A DNA stretch of 34,480 nt, from the NCBI GenBank assembly GCA_011192005.1, contig DUFB01000087.1:1-34480 (forward strand). The letters run 5' to 3'. Below, piece after piece: positions 24,272-31,410 of this stretch. The number at the start of each line of letters is the position of its first letter. Positions within the stretch are counted from its first letter, which is position 1. The translations under genes and the position numbers were made by a program. Source of the stretch: Dehalococcoidia bacterium. Its GTDB lineage: Bacteria > Chloroflexota > Dehalococcoidia > Dehalococcoidales > RBG-16-60-22. The notes under the pieces are model-generated. The model did not search any database and had not been told where the DNA came from. It saw only the letters and a program-made list of their open reading frames with translations.

Positions 24272-25500
24272 CCTTCCTGAAGCTCCTCTATCAGCTTCTT
24301 GCCGTATTCCAGCAATATCCTCTGTCTCTCTGCCGGAACTTTTTTAGATTCAAGGTAGGCTTTAAGGGCGTCGGTGGGCTTTATCTCCTCGGCGGTACGG
24401 TTACCCATTCTGAGTCGTGTTTCCCGCTGCACGTCCTGCGCGACCGTATAGTAATGGGCTTCCTTCAATGCTTCGCGGATGGCGGTGTCACTCACCTGAC
24501 TGGCTATCTGCGACGGCACACTGATATTCAAGCGCACGATGGCGTCTTTAACTTTCTCCCGCTGTCCAACTATTGCGTTCTGTAGCGTAACCGACGGATT
24601 AATATCGTCCTCCTCAAGCATAACGTTGACGGTAAGAAAACGCCGTGCGTTAACCGGATGAAATTCGTAGGTTGTTTTCCTGCCACCAGTGGGAGTCTCT
24701 ATCTCGACCACGTAAAAACCCTTCTCGTCGTTCTCTTCCCCGAAGTCGACCCGTTCCAGACTGCCCGAGTAGACCACCGGGGGGCTCTCGCTGAGCACCT
24801 GACGCTTGTGGATATGCCCCAGCGCCACGTAATCGTAGGCCGGCAGGGCGACGTTGCTGAGCAGCAGCGTATGCTCCTGCCCGATGGACATCATGCTCTC
24901 CGAACCTACCTTGGCACCGGTTACCCAGACATGTGCCGCCAGTACCGCCGGCAGCGTTGGGTCGAGCTTATTGGTAAGATTATCGACGATATTCGTCAGG
25001 GTCTCCTGGAGTTTCCGGTTTATCTGCTCCAGGCTCAGGTTCCTGGTATCGTCACGACTGAGCAAAGCACTCCGCCTCAGCCAGGGCAGGGCTGCTATTT
25101 GTATCGTACCGTCGGCCGTCTTGATGGTGTGGATATCCGGTCTGTTGGCTACGCAGACATTCTTTACTGCCAGCGTATCGAATATCTCGGTGGCGGTAGC
25201 TCGCCCGACGGCATTGGGCATGTCGTGATTGCCAGTGAGCAGGAAAACAGGTACGCCGTTGCTCGCCAACCGGTTGATGCGCCTGGCAAACTCCCGCTGC
25301 TGGGTCTGGGTCGGCTCCCGTGTTTTATAGGCGTCGCCGCAGAACAGGACGAGGTCGACCTTGTTCTCCAGCGCGTAATCCACGAGCTGGTCCAGAGCCG
25401 AAAGAAAATCATTGAGCCGCGAGGAAAGCCCGGTGGCTGGGTCAATCCGGCCGTAATTTTCCACGCCGAGGTGCAGGTCAGCAAAATGTATTATTTTCAC
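24268..25500 (-). CDS. sbcD: SbcD/Mre11-type DNA exonuclease subunit
   Basis: A 410-residue calcineurin-like phosphoesterase of the SbcD/Mre11 family, which cuts DNA ends and hairpins with its ATPase partner SbcC/Rad50. Metal-binding motifs appear in order: FADLHLG at residues 6-12, FCGDAYKT, LLTGNHDMP, AAHVWVTG and ALGHIHKRQ. After about residue 285 comes the capping/DNA-binding domain with two further regions. No sbcC gene is in the window, although the two are usually adjacent. The ATG overlaps the preceding selenoprotein gene by 4 bp (ATGA-type), so it is the last gene of the glyS operon. A general metallophosphoesterase is the alternative, but the length and C-terminal region favour SbcD. 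Confidence 0.88.
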   Translation of the reverse strand: MKIIHFADLHLGVENYGRIDPATGLSSRLNDFLSALDQLVDYALENKVDLVLFCGDAYKTREPTQTQQREFARRINRLASNGVPVFLLTGNHDMPNAVGRATATEIFDTLAVKNVCVANRPDIHTIKTADGTIQIAALPWLRRSALLSRDDTRNLSLEQINRKLQETLTNIVDNLTNKLDPTLPAVLAAHVWVTGAKVGSESMMSIGQEHTLLLSNVALPAYDYVALGHIHKRQVLSESPPVVYSGSLERVDFGEENDEKGFYVVEIETPTGGRKTTYEFHPVNARRFLTVNVMLEEDDINPSVTLQNAIVGQREKVKDAIVRLNISVPSQIASQVSDTAIREALKEAHYYTVAQDVQRETRLRMGNRTAEEIKPTDALKAYLESKKVPAERQRILLEYGKKLIEELQEG

Positions 25501-26249
25501 TCCGCTTTCACTTTCTTATGATTTATGACCGCTTCTAGGTAAGCCGCGATCAGCGGGTGGGGATTACTTTCCTCGGAGCTTAGCTGCGGCTGGTAAGCGG
25601 TGGCTATATAGAAGGTACGGTCGGGCAGCTCTATGATGCTGGTAATCCTGTTTTCGGTTGTCCCGCTTATCTTTACGCCGCGTTTTTCCAGTATCTCTTT
25701 ATACCCTGGGTTCATCTCGAAGTTGCATGAGTATGGCTCAACGATTTCGTCCTGACGGTAAATCCTGTATGCCAGTGAACCGGGCTTTACATTTATTTTA
25801 ATATTGCCCCAGAGCCGGGGCGTTCCTTCCGGTCTGCTCGCTACGGGACATGAAGCCAGTATGAACAGCGGATTTGATATATTCGGATCGTATTCCTGGT
25901 GTCCGATGTCCTCATCGCCGATGACGTTCATCATATACTCTAACAGAGCGTGCTGGTAGCCCCCTCAGGTGCCGATGAGGGGAAGGTTCGCCTCCCTGAC
26001 ACTGCGGATTCCCCTGATGGCACCCGCCATGCTCCTGTAAGGACTGCCCGGGCTTATCAGGAAGCCATCGTGCTTTCTGATTCGCTCCTCGCTGGCGTCG
26101 ATGAGGAAAGACGGCGTCGGCAGCCAGGTTATATTAGTAACGACACCAAGTCTCTTCGCGGCATGGTTCAGTGCCCGGTTCGTCGCCTGGTGCGAGGGCT
26201 TGCTTTTGTCATAATCCCCGATAATGCCGATGTTTAATTCCTGGCTCAT
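25497..26249 (-). CDS. CTP-synthase-C-terminal-like selenoprotein with in-frame UGA (Sec95)
   Basis: One 250-residue reading frame interrupted by UGA at 25967-25965. Residues 1-94 (IGIIGDYDKS, then LISPGSPYRSM) and 96-250 (GGYQHALLEY, PGSLAYRIY, CNFEMNPGYKEILE, NPHPLIAAYLEA) line up with the glutamine-amidotransferase domain of CTP synthase, lacking the synthase half. The UGA falls at the nucleophile position: ...LPLIGT-U-GGYQH. The frame stays intact on both sides. Databases use the name CTP synthase C-terminal region-related (seleno)protein for such a family. Residues 220-222 read QPQ where glutaminases have His-Pro-Glu, so amide hydrolysis is unlikely and redox or other chemistry is possible. 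Start 26249 has AAGGGG upstream. A pseudogene with a nonsense mutation is the alternative. Confidence 0.85.
25937..25949 (-). promoter_or_regulatory. Putative bacterial SECIS hairpin after the UGA
   Basis: Downstream of the UGA the mRNA can form a stem GCUCU/AGAGU (one G-U pair) closing the loop GUU. The loop G is 21 nt after the UGA, within the about 16-37 nt window known for bacterial SECIS, with G first in the loop. The stem is short, so support is moderate. Confidence 0.55.
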
Positions 26250-26264
26250 ACCGCCCCTTAAGGG

Positions 26265-26954
26265 TTATTTTACCAGATTCAGCACTTCCCGCAAGCGGGT
26301 AATCCTGGGACCGTCCCAGTCGTCCTCCCGTTCCATGACCACTTCATCGACCGTTTCGTCGGTGTGCCGGATCAGTACCGCTTGCATCCCCACTGCTCTC
26401 GCCCCGGTGAGTTCATGGCTGCTCCCATCGCCGACGTACAGGCAGTCCTCGGGTTTTATTCCCATCCGGTCGGTAGCCATTTTATAGATACGCGGGTCGG
26501 GCTTTTTCATGTTGACCTCGCAGGAGAAAATAGTTACATCAAAATATGGGGTGAAAGCAGTGCCCGGCCAGGCTTTTGGGGTCTCCGGGGAACAATCGCT
26601 GATAAGCCCCAGCTTTAAGCCCTGCTTCCGCAGTCTGGTCAATACCTGGACTGCTTCCGGCTTGGGTTTGAGGGAAAGTACCGTGTACTCCAGCCGTATA
26701 TCTGCGGCGTGCTGAGACTGCTCTTCGGTGACCGCCACGTCCAGGTCCTGGCAGATGATGCGGATGCTGTCTTCGTGAGTGAGGTGGGTGCCGTTAACGC
26801 GTTGGGTAAAATAGCCGCGCCAGAGTCTGGCAAAACCCTCCGCAGGTGCGTTGAGGACAGCGGCCATGTTCTCCAGTATTTTGGAGTATTCGGACATGGT
26901 GAAGTTATCCACCAGTGTCCCGAAAAGGTCGAACAACACTGCTTTGTATCTCAT
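26265..26954 (-). CDS. HAD-superfamily hydrolase (copy 1)
   Basis: A 229-residue haloacid-dehalogenase-like hydrolase. Motif I is VLFDLFGTLV with nucleophile Asp9; the acid/base Asp usually two residues later is Phe, as in haloacid dehalogenase-like and REG-2-like members, not in typical phosphatases. A helical cap follows (about 15-95), then LISDCS (motif II), MKKPDPRIY with the Lys (motif III) and YVGDGSSHELTGA (motif IV). Activity could be dehalogenation or phosphate-ester hydrolysis; nothing in the sequence decides this. It is a close tandem paralogue of the next gene upstream, 3 nt away, and precedes the selenoprotein gene by 15 nt in the glyS operon. Confidence 0.87.
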   Translation of the reverse strand: MRYKAVLFDLFGTLVDNFTMSEYSKILENMAAVLNAPAEGFARLWRGYFTQRVNGTHLTHEDSIRIICQDLDVAVTEEQSQHAADIRLEYTVLSLKPKPEAVQVLTRLRKQGLKLGLISDCSPETPKAWPGTAFTPYFDVTIFSCEVNMKKPDPRIYKMATDRMGIKPEDCLYVGDGSSHELTGARAVGMQAVLIRHTDETVDEVVMEREDDWDGPRITRLREVLNLVK

Positions 26955-26957
26955 TTT

Positions 26958-27680
26958 TCAGTCCAGTGAATTAATTAATTCCGGGAGACTGTTTATCGTT
27001 ACCACATCATTTCGAGTGTATTCTCTTTTGAGAATATCCGGCGGTTTGGCGGTTGTTTCCCGTTGTATCAGTACGGGTTGAATCCCGGCGGCTCGCGCTC
27101 CTATGATGTCTTCTTCGGCATCGCCGAGGTAGACGGCATCTTCCGGCTTTAGTCCTAGTTCCTCCAGTGCCAGGTGAAAAATCCTCGGGTCGGGTTTCTT
27201 AAATTCATAATCTCCGGAAATAACTATCGTGTTGAAGTATTTTTTCAGGTCCAGGTCGTTCAGCACGCGGTGTATGTAGGGTGGATGGTCGTAATTTGAT
27301 ATTACTCCCAGCCTATACTGCTGACTTAGTTCCTGTAGCAGTGGGTGACAATCGGGGTCGATAACAGCGTAATCGTTCCAGACTTCCAGTAACATCGCGG
27401 ATGTCTGCCTGATATCGGCAGTGCTTACTCGCAGTCCGGCACCGGAGAAGGCGGTCTGTATCCGGCGCTCGAAAATGGTTAGGTCATCGTTACCCGGGGG
27501 AGGCGGTTCCTGACCTATATGATGCAGGCAAAACTCATTAAAGGAATTCCGGGAGATATCAAGTCCGTGTGGTTTCATGCAGTCGTAGAAACATCCCAGC
27601 CAGGTATCCAACTCGGCTTCCATGTCCTCGATAACAACCAGCGTCCCGAAAATATCGAACAATACCGCTTTGTATTTCAT
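26958..27680 (-). CDS. HAD-superfamily hydrolase (copy 2)
   Basis: A 240-residue HAD hydrolase closely related to the gene at 26265-26954. Motif I is VLFDIFGTLV (Asp9; Phe at +2), motif II is VISNYD, motif III is FKKPDPRIF and motif IV is YLGDAEEDIIGARAAG. It has a helical cap like its copy. The region around its start (CTGGACTGAAAGATG) is nearly the same as that around the start of copy 1 (CTGGACTGAAAAATG), so the duplication took some upstream bases along. Divergence in the cap suggests different substrates. It lies between the nucleoside phosphorylase and copy 1, with 3-nt gaps on both sides. Possible roles include nucleotide or sugar phosphate dephosphorylation. Confidence 0.87.
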   Translation of the reverse strand: MKYKAVLFDIFGTLVVIEDMEAELDTWLGCFYDCMKPHGLDISRNSFNEFCLHHIGQEPPPPGNDDLTIFERRIQTAFSGAGLRVSTADIRQTSAMLLEVWNDYAVIDPDCHPLLQELSQQYRLGVISNYDHPPYIHRVLNDLDLKKYFNTIVISGDYEFKKPDPRIFHLALEELGLKPEDAVYLGDAEEDIIGARAAGIQPVLIQRETTAKPPDILKREYTRNDVVTINSLPELINSLD

Positions 27681-27683
27681 CTT

Positions 27684-28514
27684 TCAGTCCAGCCATTCGT
27701 CACAGAGAGTGTCCAGTATTATCCGGCTCAGCACCGATTTTCTGGTGGTACGGTATATCCACCTGTCAGCTTCCGTCCGACCTGAAAACAGGGATTTGTT
27801 GGTGGCTATTACGTCCGATACTATCAGCAGAGCGGTCGACGCAATGCCAACCAGTCGGGAGCAGTTGAATACCGCCGATGTCTCCATCTCGATGCCGCTG
27901 CAGCCGTATTTATCCCTCATTTCGTCCAGGTGGAAGAACTGCGAGACGATGGTATCGGAGGAGAAAATCCGCCCTTGATGGAGGGGGACGTTGCTCTCGG
28001 CGGCCAGCGCTGTCGCGTGCTCTTCGAGTAGCCCGTTGAGTTTGGCATCAGGCCCGGCGGGCTTCAGGAAAGCATGAGGAGCCAGATCTCCTTCTTTCAA
28101 ATAACTGGAATAGCCGTCGCCGCCGATGGACTCGGTAATCATCAGCAGGTCGCCGATGGACAGATCCGCCGTCAGGCCGCCGAACGAGCCGGTGAATATC
28201 AGGTAACGGCATGGCGTGCACCCCAGGGTCAGGACGACGTCTCCCGCCAACGGCGCGCCCATACCCGAGCGTATCAGCGTCATCTTCTGGTTTTTATAGG
28301 TAATCGTATAAACGCACGGCGAGAGATTTCGTTCGCAGAGAGCATCGACGCTATCAACCGACTCCGCCAGAAAATCGTCCTTGCTCCAGATGGGGGTTAG
28401 TATTACTTTTTCGCTGATGTCCTCCGGTTCGCAGCCCAGCATTAACCTGGTGACGTCTTCGGGTGAGATATTGTATTTCTTATGAGCGAAATATTCCGGT
28501 ATGCCTCTACTCAT
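27684..28514 (-). CDS. Nucleoside phosphorylase (PNP/UDP family)
   Basis: A 276-residue protein of the purine/uridine phosphorylase family, which splits a nucleoside with phosphate into base and ribose 1-phosphate. Signatures are LIRSGMGAP (phosphate loop), YLIFTGSFGGL, ISIGDLLMI-like DLSIGDLLMITESI, and CSGIEMETSAVF with the nucleoside-binding Glu pair. Base specificity cannot be settled; uridine phosphorylase-like and inosine/guanosine types share these motifs. It sits 3 nt after glyS and 3 nt before a HAD hydrolase, and such a pair could run nucleoside salvage (phosphatase then phosphorylase). An AMP nucleosidase or MTA/SAH nucleosidase is a less likely reading. Confidence 0.85.
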   Translation of the reverse strand: MSRGIPEYFAHKKYNISPEDVTRLMLGCEPEDISEKVILTPIWSKDDFLAESVDSVDALCERNLSPCVYTITYKNQKMTLIRSGMGAPLAGDVVLTLGCTPCRYLIFTGSFGGLTADLSIGDLLMITESIGGDGYSSYLKEGDLAPHAFLKPAGPDAKLNGLLEEHATALAAESNVPLHQGRIFSSDTIVSQFFHLDEMRDKYGCSGIEMETSAVFNCSRLVGIASTALLIVSDVIATNKSLFSGRTEADRWIYRTTRKSVLSRIILDTLCDEWLD

Positions 28515-28517
28515 TGC

Positions 28518-29891
28518 CTACCCGCCGCTATCCTGCTTCCATATCTGACCGCCCTCTGGCAGCACGAAAAGGTCCTCACCGGCCAGCTTGGCTTGCAGGG
28601 TATCTTTCAGCGAGGGGATGGGGATCCGTATCTGGTTCAGCGTATCACGCTCGCGGATGGTTGCCATGTTGTCCTCCAGCGACTGAAAGTCGATGGTAAC
28701 CGAGAAGGGCGTGCCCAGTTCATCCTGCCGGCGGTATCGCCGCCCGATAGCCTGGGTGTCATCGTACTGGGTCATGAAACAGGGACGCAGGTCGGCATGG
28801 ACGTTTTTTGCCAGTGCCACCAGGTTTTCCTTACGACTCAGCGGCAGTACGGCTACCTTAATGGGGGCGATATCGGGATGAAAATGGAAGAGCACCCGCA
28901 AATCGTCATTGACTACTTCCTCGTCGTAGGCATCGCAGAGAAAGGTCAGTATCACCCGGTCCACCCCCGCCGAGGGCTCAATGATATAGGGTACGTAGTG
29001 CTCGTTGGTCTCGTTGTCGTAGTACTCTAGAGCTTTGCCGGTGGCGACGCCGTGCTGCTTGAGGTCGAAGTCGGTACGGTTAGCGATTCCCTCCAGCTCC
29101 GCCTGGCCGTGGGGGAAAAGATATGTGATATCGGTGGTGTTCCGGGAGTAATGCGCCAGCTTCTCCTTGGGGTGCTCGTACAGCCCCAGGTTATCCTTCT
29201 TGATTCCCAGCTTAATATACCAGTTGAACCGTTCTTCCACCCAATAGTCGAACCACTCCTTGTCCGTCCCCGGCTTGACGTAGTATTCGAACTCCATTAT
29301 CTCGAACTCGCGACTGCGGAAGATGAAATTGCCGGTGGTTATCTCGTTGCGGAAGGCTTTACCTTGCTGGGCAACACCGAAGGGCAGGCGCTTGCGACTG
29401 GTGTTCAGCGCATTCTGGAAGTTGACGAACATACCCTGGGCTGTTTCCGGGCGTAGATAAACAATGGCGGCTTCTTCTTCCACCGGCCCGATGAAGGTCT
29501 TGAACATGGTATTGAATATCCGTTCCTCGGTAAGCTCGCCGCCGCAGGAGGGGCACTTTCTCTCGGCCAGTTCATCGGCTTTCCACCTCAAATGGCAGAC
29601 CCTGCATTCCACCAGGGGGTCGGAAAAGCTGGTAAGGTGGCCGCTGGCTTGCCAGACGCTGGAATTCATCAATATGCTAGTATCCAGTCCCACTATATCG
29701 TTGCGTTCCTGGACAATAGACCGCCACCAGGCTTCCTTGATATTCCGCTTGAGTTCCACGCCCACCGGTCCGTAGTCCCAGCAACCGGAAAGACCCCCGT
29801 AAATGTCACTGCTGGGGAAGATAAAGCCCCGTCGCTGGCAGAGTGAAACGAGCTTGTCCATGGTGAGTTTACCGGGGACCGGGTTTGCCAT
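28518..29891 (-). CDS. glyS: Glycyl-tRNA synthetase, alpha2 dimeric type
   Basis: A 457-residue class II aminoacyl-tRNA synthetase joining glycine to tRNA-Gly. It is the single-chain alpha2 type of archaea, eukaryotes and some bacteria, not the alpha2beta2 GlyQ/GlyS of E. coli. The N-terminus has KLVSLCQRRGFIFPSSDIYGG and DYGPVG; a zinc-ribbon insert has the CRVC and CPSC pairs; the catalytic core has LRPETAQGMFVNF, GVAQQGKAFRNEI and RSREFEIMEFEYY; motif 3 is EPSAGVDRVIL; the anticodon-binding domain starts at about 350 (KVAVLPLS). CAGGAG, within the stop region of the preceding gene, serves as its ribosome binding site 9 nt from the ATG. It is the housekeeping gene of the operon. Confidence 0.95.
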   Translation of the reverse strand: MANPVPGKLTMDKLVSLCQRRGFIFPSSDIYGGLSGCWDYGPVGVELKRNIKEAWWRSIVQERNDIVGLDTSILMNSSVWQASGHLTSFSDPLVECRVCHLRWKADELAERKCPSCGGELTEERIFNTMFKTFIGPVEEEAAIVYLRPETAQGMFVNFQNALNTSRKRLPFGVAQQGKAFRNEITTGNFIFRSREFEIMEFEYYVKPGTDKEWFDYWVEERFNWYIKLGIKKDNLGLYEHPKEKLAHYSRNTTDITYLFPHGQAELEGIANRTDFDLKQHGVATGKALEYYDNETNEHYVPYIIEPSAGVDRVILTFLCDAYDEEVVNDDLRVLFHFHPDIAPIKVAVLPLSRKENLVALAKNVHADLRPCFMTQYDDTQAIGRRYRRQDELGTPFSVTIDFQSLEDNMATIRERDTLNQIRIPIPSLKDTLQAKLAGEDLFVLPEGGQIWKQDSGG

Positions 29892-29894
29892 TTT

Positions 29895-30431
29895 TCATAA
29901 CTCCTGATTCTGTTTAACGTTTGACGCGTGAAATTGCCTGATGATTCGGAAGAAAAATATACCCAGAACTATGGTGCCCAATAACAAGACGACGATGATA
30001 ACAATCCATAGAGGTATGAGGCGTATATCGTATGCATTGTATAGGAAAATATCAAGCATTGCAAAGATAAGAATTATCTGGGGAAGAGCTACCATATTAC
30101 CCATTGCCATCAGCAGCTTTTTTATGTGGTTGCTGTCGGTGAGTTCGTATCTCCGGCTGATAATGGAACCGATACCGCTGATGGCCACCCCGATAAACAT
30201 CAGAAAGAACTGGGGAATTAGCAGCCACACCATGATGGCAGTGCGGCTGATTTCTCTATCGGGTACGTCACCGGAAAAATGATAGTACACCTCGGAGGGT
30301 AGCTTACTATAAAAAACCGCAGCCAGGATTACGGAAAGCAGAAAAAGCGCTACCGGCAATATTATATACAACCAGCGAAAGTATTTACCGCTTTGAATAC
30401 TGGCTATCTTTGTATCTTCACTCTCGTTGAT
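29895..30431 (-). CDS. DUF1648-like membrane protein, apparently starting at ATC
   Basis: An integral membrane protein with about four hydrophobic segments. An N-terminal segment is followed by KLPSEVYYHFSGDVPDREIS, which matches the DUF1648 pattern (LPxxxxxHF-x2-G-x-PD). Function of the family is not known; relatives include SdpI-like immunity/signalling proteins. Open frame runs from a stop just upstream of 30458; the only canonical start is TTG at 30371, which has no ribosome binding site and leaves helix 1 without its polar N-terminus. I favour ATC at 30431, preceded by GGGGG and a promoter with TTGACA at 30495-30490. The extended protein is 178 residues and begins with a charged NESEDTK stretch. 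If the ATC reading is wrong the gene is 30371-29895. Confidence 0.65.
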   Translation of the reverse strand: MNESEDTKIASIQSGKYFRWLYIILPVALFLLSVILAAVFYSKLPSEVYYHFSGDVPDREISRTAIMVWLLIPQFFLMFIGVAISGIGSIISRRYELTDSNHIKKLLMAMGNMVALPQIILIFAMLDIFLYNAYDIRLIPLWIVIIVVLLLGTIVLGIFFFRIIRQFHASNVKQNQEL

Positions 30432-30465
30432 GGCAACCCCCGGTAAAACCAGAAATAGTTATTCC

Positions 30466-30495
30466 AGATTACCAGCTTTCAGGCAGGGGTGTCAA
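30466..30495 (-). promoter_or_regulatory. Putative promoter of the glyS operon
   Basis: On the minus strand, TTGACA (30495-30490), an 18-bp spacer and TAATCT (30471-30466), preceded by TGG as in an extended -10. The -35 is perfect, the -10 weak. It would drive the DUF1648-glyS-...-sbcD genes. Confidence 0.4.
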
Positions 30496-30572
30496 AATAG
30501 TAGAGTTGATTGCGGTCATACTTCTACGGGCATGTATCAGTGGTCGTGGTGCCGGAAGTTTGTCGGTATCTC

Positions 30573-31250
30573 TTAGTCGAAGAAGCTCTTATTAAGGTTG
30601 CCTTCGTTGGAGTAGCCGCGACTCTCCCAGTAGCCTTCGTAGTCAGCGTTATCGGAAAGCTCTATCTGGGTTATCCATTTAATCCACTTATAACCCCATT
30701 TGCTCTCGGCGACGAGCTGGAAGGGAAAGCCCCGTTCCGGAGGCAGGGCAACATCATTCATCTTGTGGGCTATGATGATATCGTTATTCAGGACATAATC
30801 GAGAGAAAAAGAAGTCGTATAGCCATCATAGGCGTGAAATATAATAGTATTGGCCTCGGGCATAGGTGTAACTTTCTCCAGGATGTCCCTGACCAGGATG
30901 CCTTCCCAGAGTATATTCACTGCCCAGCCTTCGACGCAGTTTAACCTGACGACCTTTTTATAGTTATCAAAGTCATCGATAACTTCATCGTAAGTAAAGT
31001 TCGCCGGTTTTTCTGCCAGACCGGTTACCTGCAGTTGATAGTCTTCTATATCCACGTACTGGGGCCCTTTAATGGAATTCTCCCTGAAATCGTTAATAGA
31101 GGAAAGATTCTGGCCTTCGTATTCCCTCACCTCGACACCCTCCAATTCTTCGACATTGTTACTTTCAGGACCGAAGACGAATATACCTATCAGGAATGCC
31201 GCGACGATAAGAGCGATAATTATCAGTCCCGGAATTGACATTTTTCTCAC
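30573..31250 (-). CDS. Membrane-anchored sulfite-oxidase-like molybdopterin oxidoreductase
   Basis: A 225-residue protein with one N-terminal membrane helix (residues 7-27, signal anchor) and a molybdopterin-binding domain of the sulfite oxidase/YedY (MsrP) family at about 65-200. Cys105 in LNCVEGWAV is the expected molybdenum ligand; YQLQVTGLAEKP, DGYTTSFSLD and the LPPERGFPFQLVAESKWGYKWIKW region with VAES-KWGYK are typical. It lacks the dimerisation domain of true sulfite oxidase, so a periplasmic or outer-face reductase such as a sulfoxide reductase is more likely. GTG at 31250 is favoured by GGAGG 7 nt upstream. An inverted repeat precedes the gene. The electron partner is not visible. 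Confidence 0.85.
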   Translation of the reverse strand: MRKMSIPGLIIIALIVAAFLIGIFVFGPESNNVEELEGVEVREYEGQNLSSINDFRENSIKGPQYVDIEDYQLQVTGLAEKPANFTYDEVIDDFDNYKKVVRLNCVEGWAVNILWEGILVRDILEKVTPMPEANTIIFHAYDGYTTSFSLDYVLNNDIIIAHKMNDVALPPERGFPFQLVAESKWGYKWIKWITQIELSDNADYEGYWESRGYSNEGNLNKSFFD

Positions 31251-31265
31251 GACACCACCTCCGCT

Positions 31266-31271
31266 ATAATA
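31266..31271 (-). promoter_or_regulatory. Putative -10 box of the molybdoprotein gene
   Basis: TATTAT on the minus strand ends 15 nt before GTG 31250 and directly precedes the GGAGG box. No -35 match is seen; the inverted repeat at 31277-31300 lies where it would be, so an activator may act here. Confidence 0.3.
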
Positions 31272-31276
31272 CTGGA

Positions 31277-31300
31277 GTAAATACCAAGTCCTGTATTTAC
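31277..31300. promoter_or_regulatory. Perfect 8-bp inverted repeat upstream of the molybdoprotein gene
   Basis: GTAAATAC and GTATTTAC flank an 8-nt spacer. The centre lies just upstream of the -10 box, a usual place for an operator of a dimeric regulator. Confidence 0.5.
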
Positions 31301-31360
31301 CTCTGATTTAAGAGTAAAACGGAGAACGTGGAGTGTCTGCGACTTTTATCGCATCCACGG

Positions 31361-31408
31361 GCGGTTGAGCCTCTGGAAGGCCTGCTATTATCACTGGCGG
31401 CTATTACT
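31361..31408 (-). pseudogene. Possible remnant of a DUF763 gene 3' end
   Basis: Reading + strand, GGGCGGTTGAGCCTCTGGAAGG here corresponds to AGGCGGTTGAGTCTCTGGAAAG in the 3' end of the DUF763 gene (near 32008). The match continues weakly for about 45 bp with a 1-nt gap. It sits directly after the SRPBCC stop. The match is short, so chance is not excluded. Confidence 0.35.
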
Positions 31409-31410
31409 GT

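Noticed and set aside
25965-26249. The UGA-split gene as a plain pseudogene or two separate genes
   Set aside because: The stop sits exactly at the catalytic position, the frame is intact on both sides, conserved motifs continue and a hairpin follows at the right distance. A nonsense mutation elsewhere would be far more likely by chance, although it cannot be fully excluded without checking the Sec machinery.
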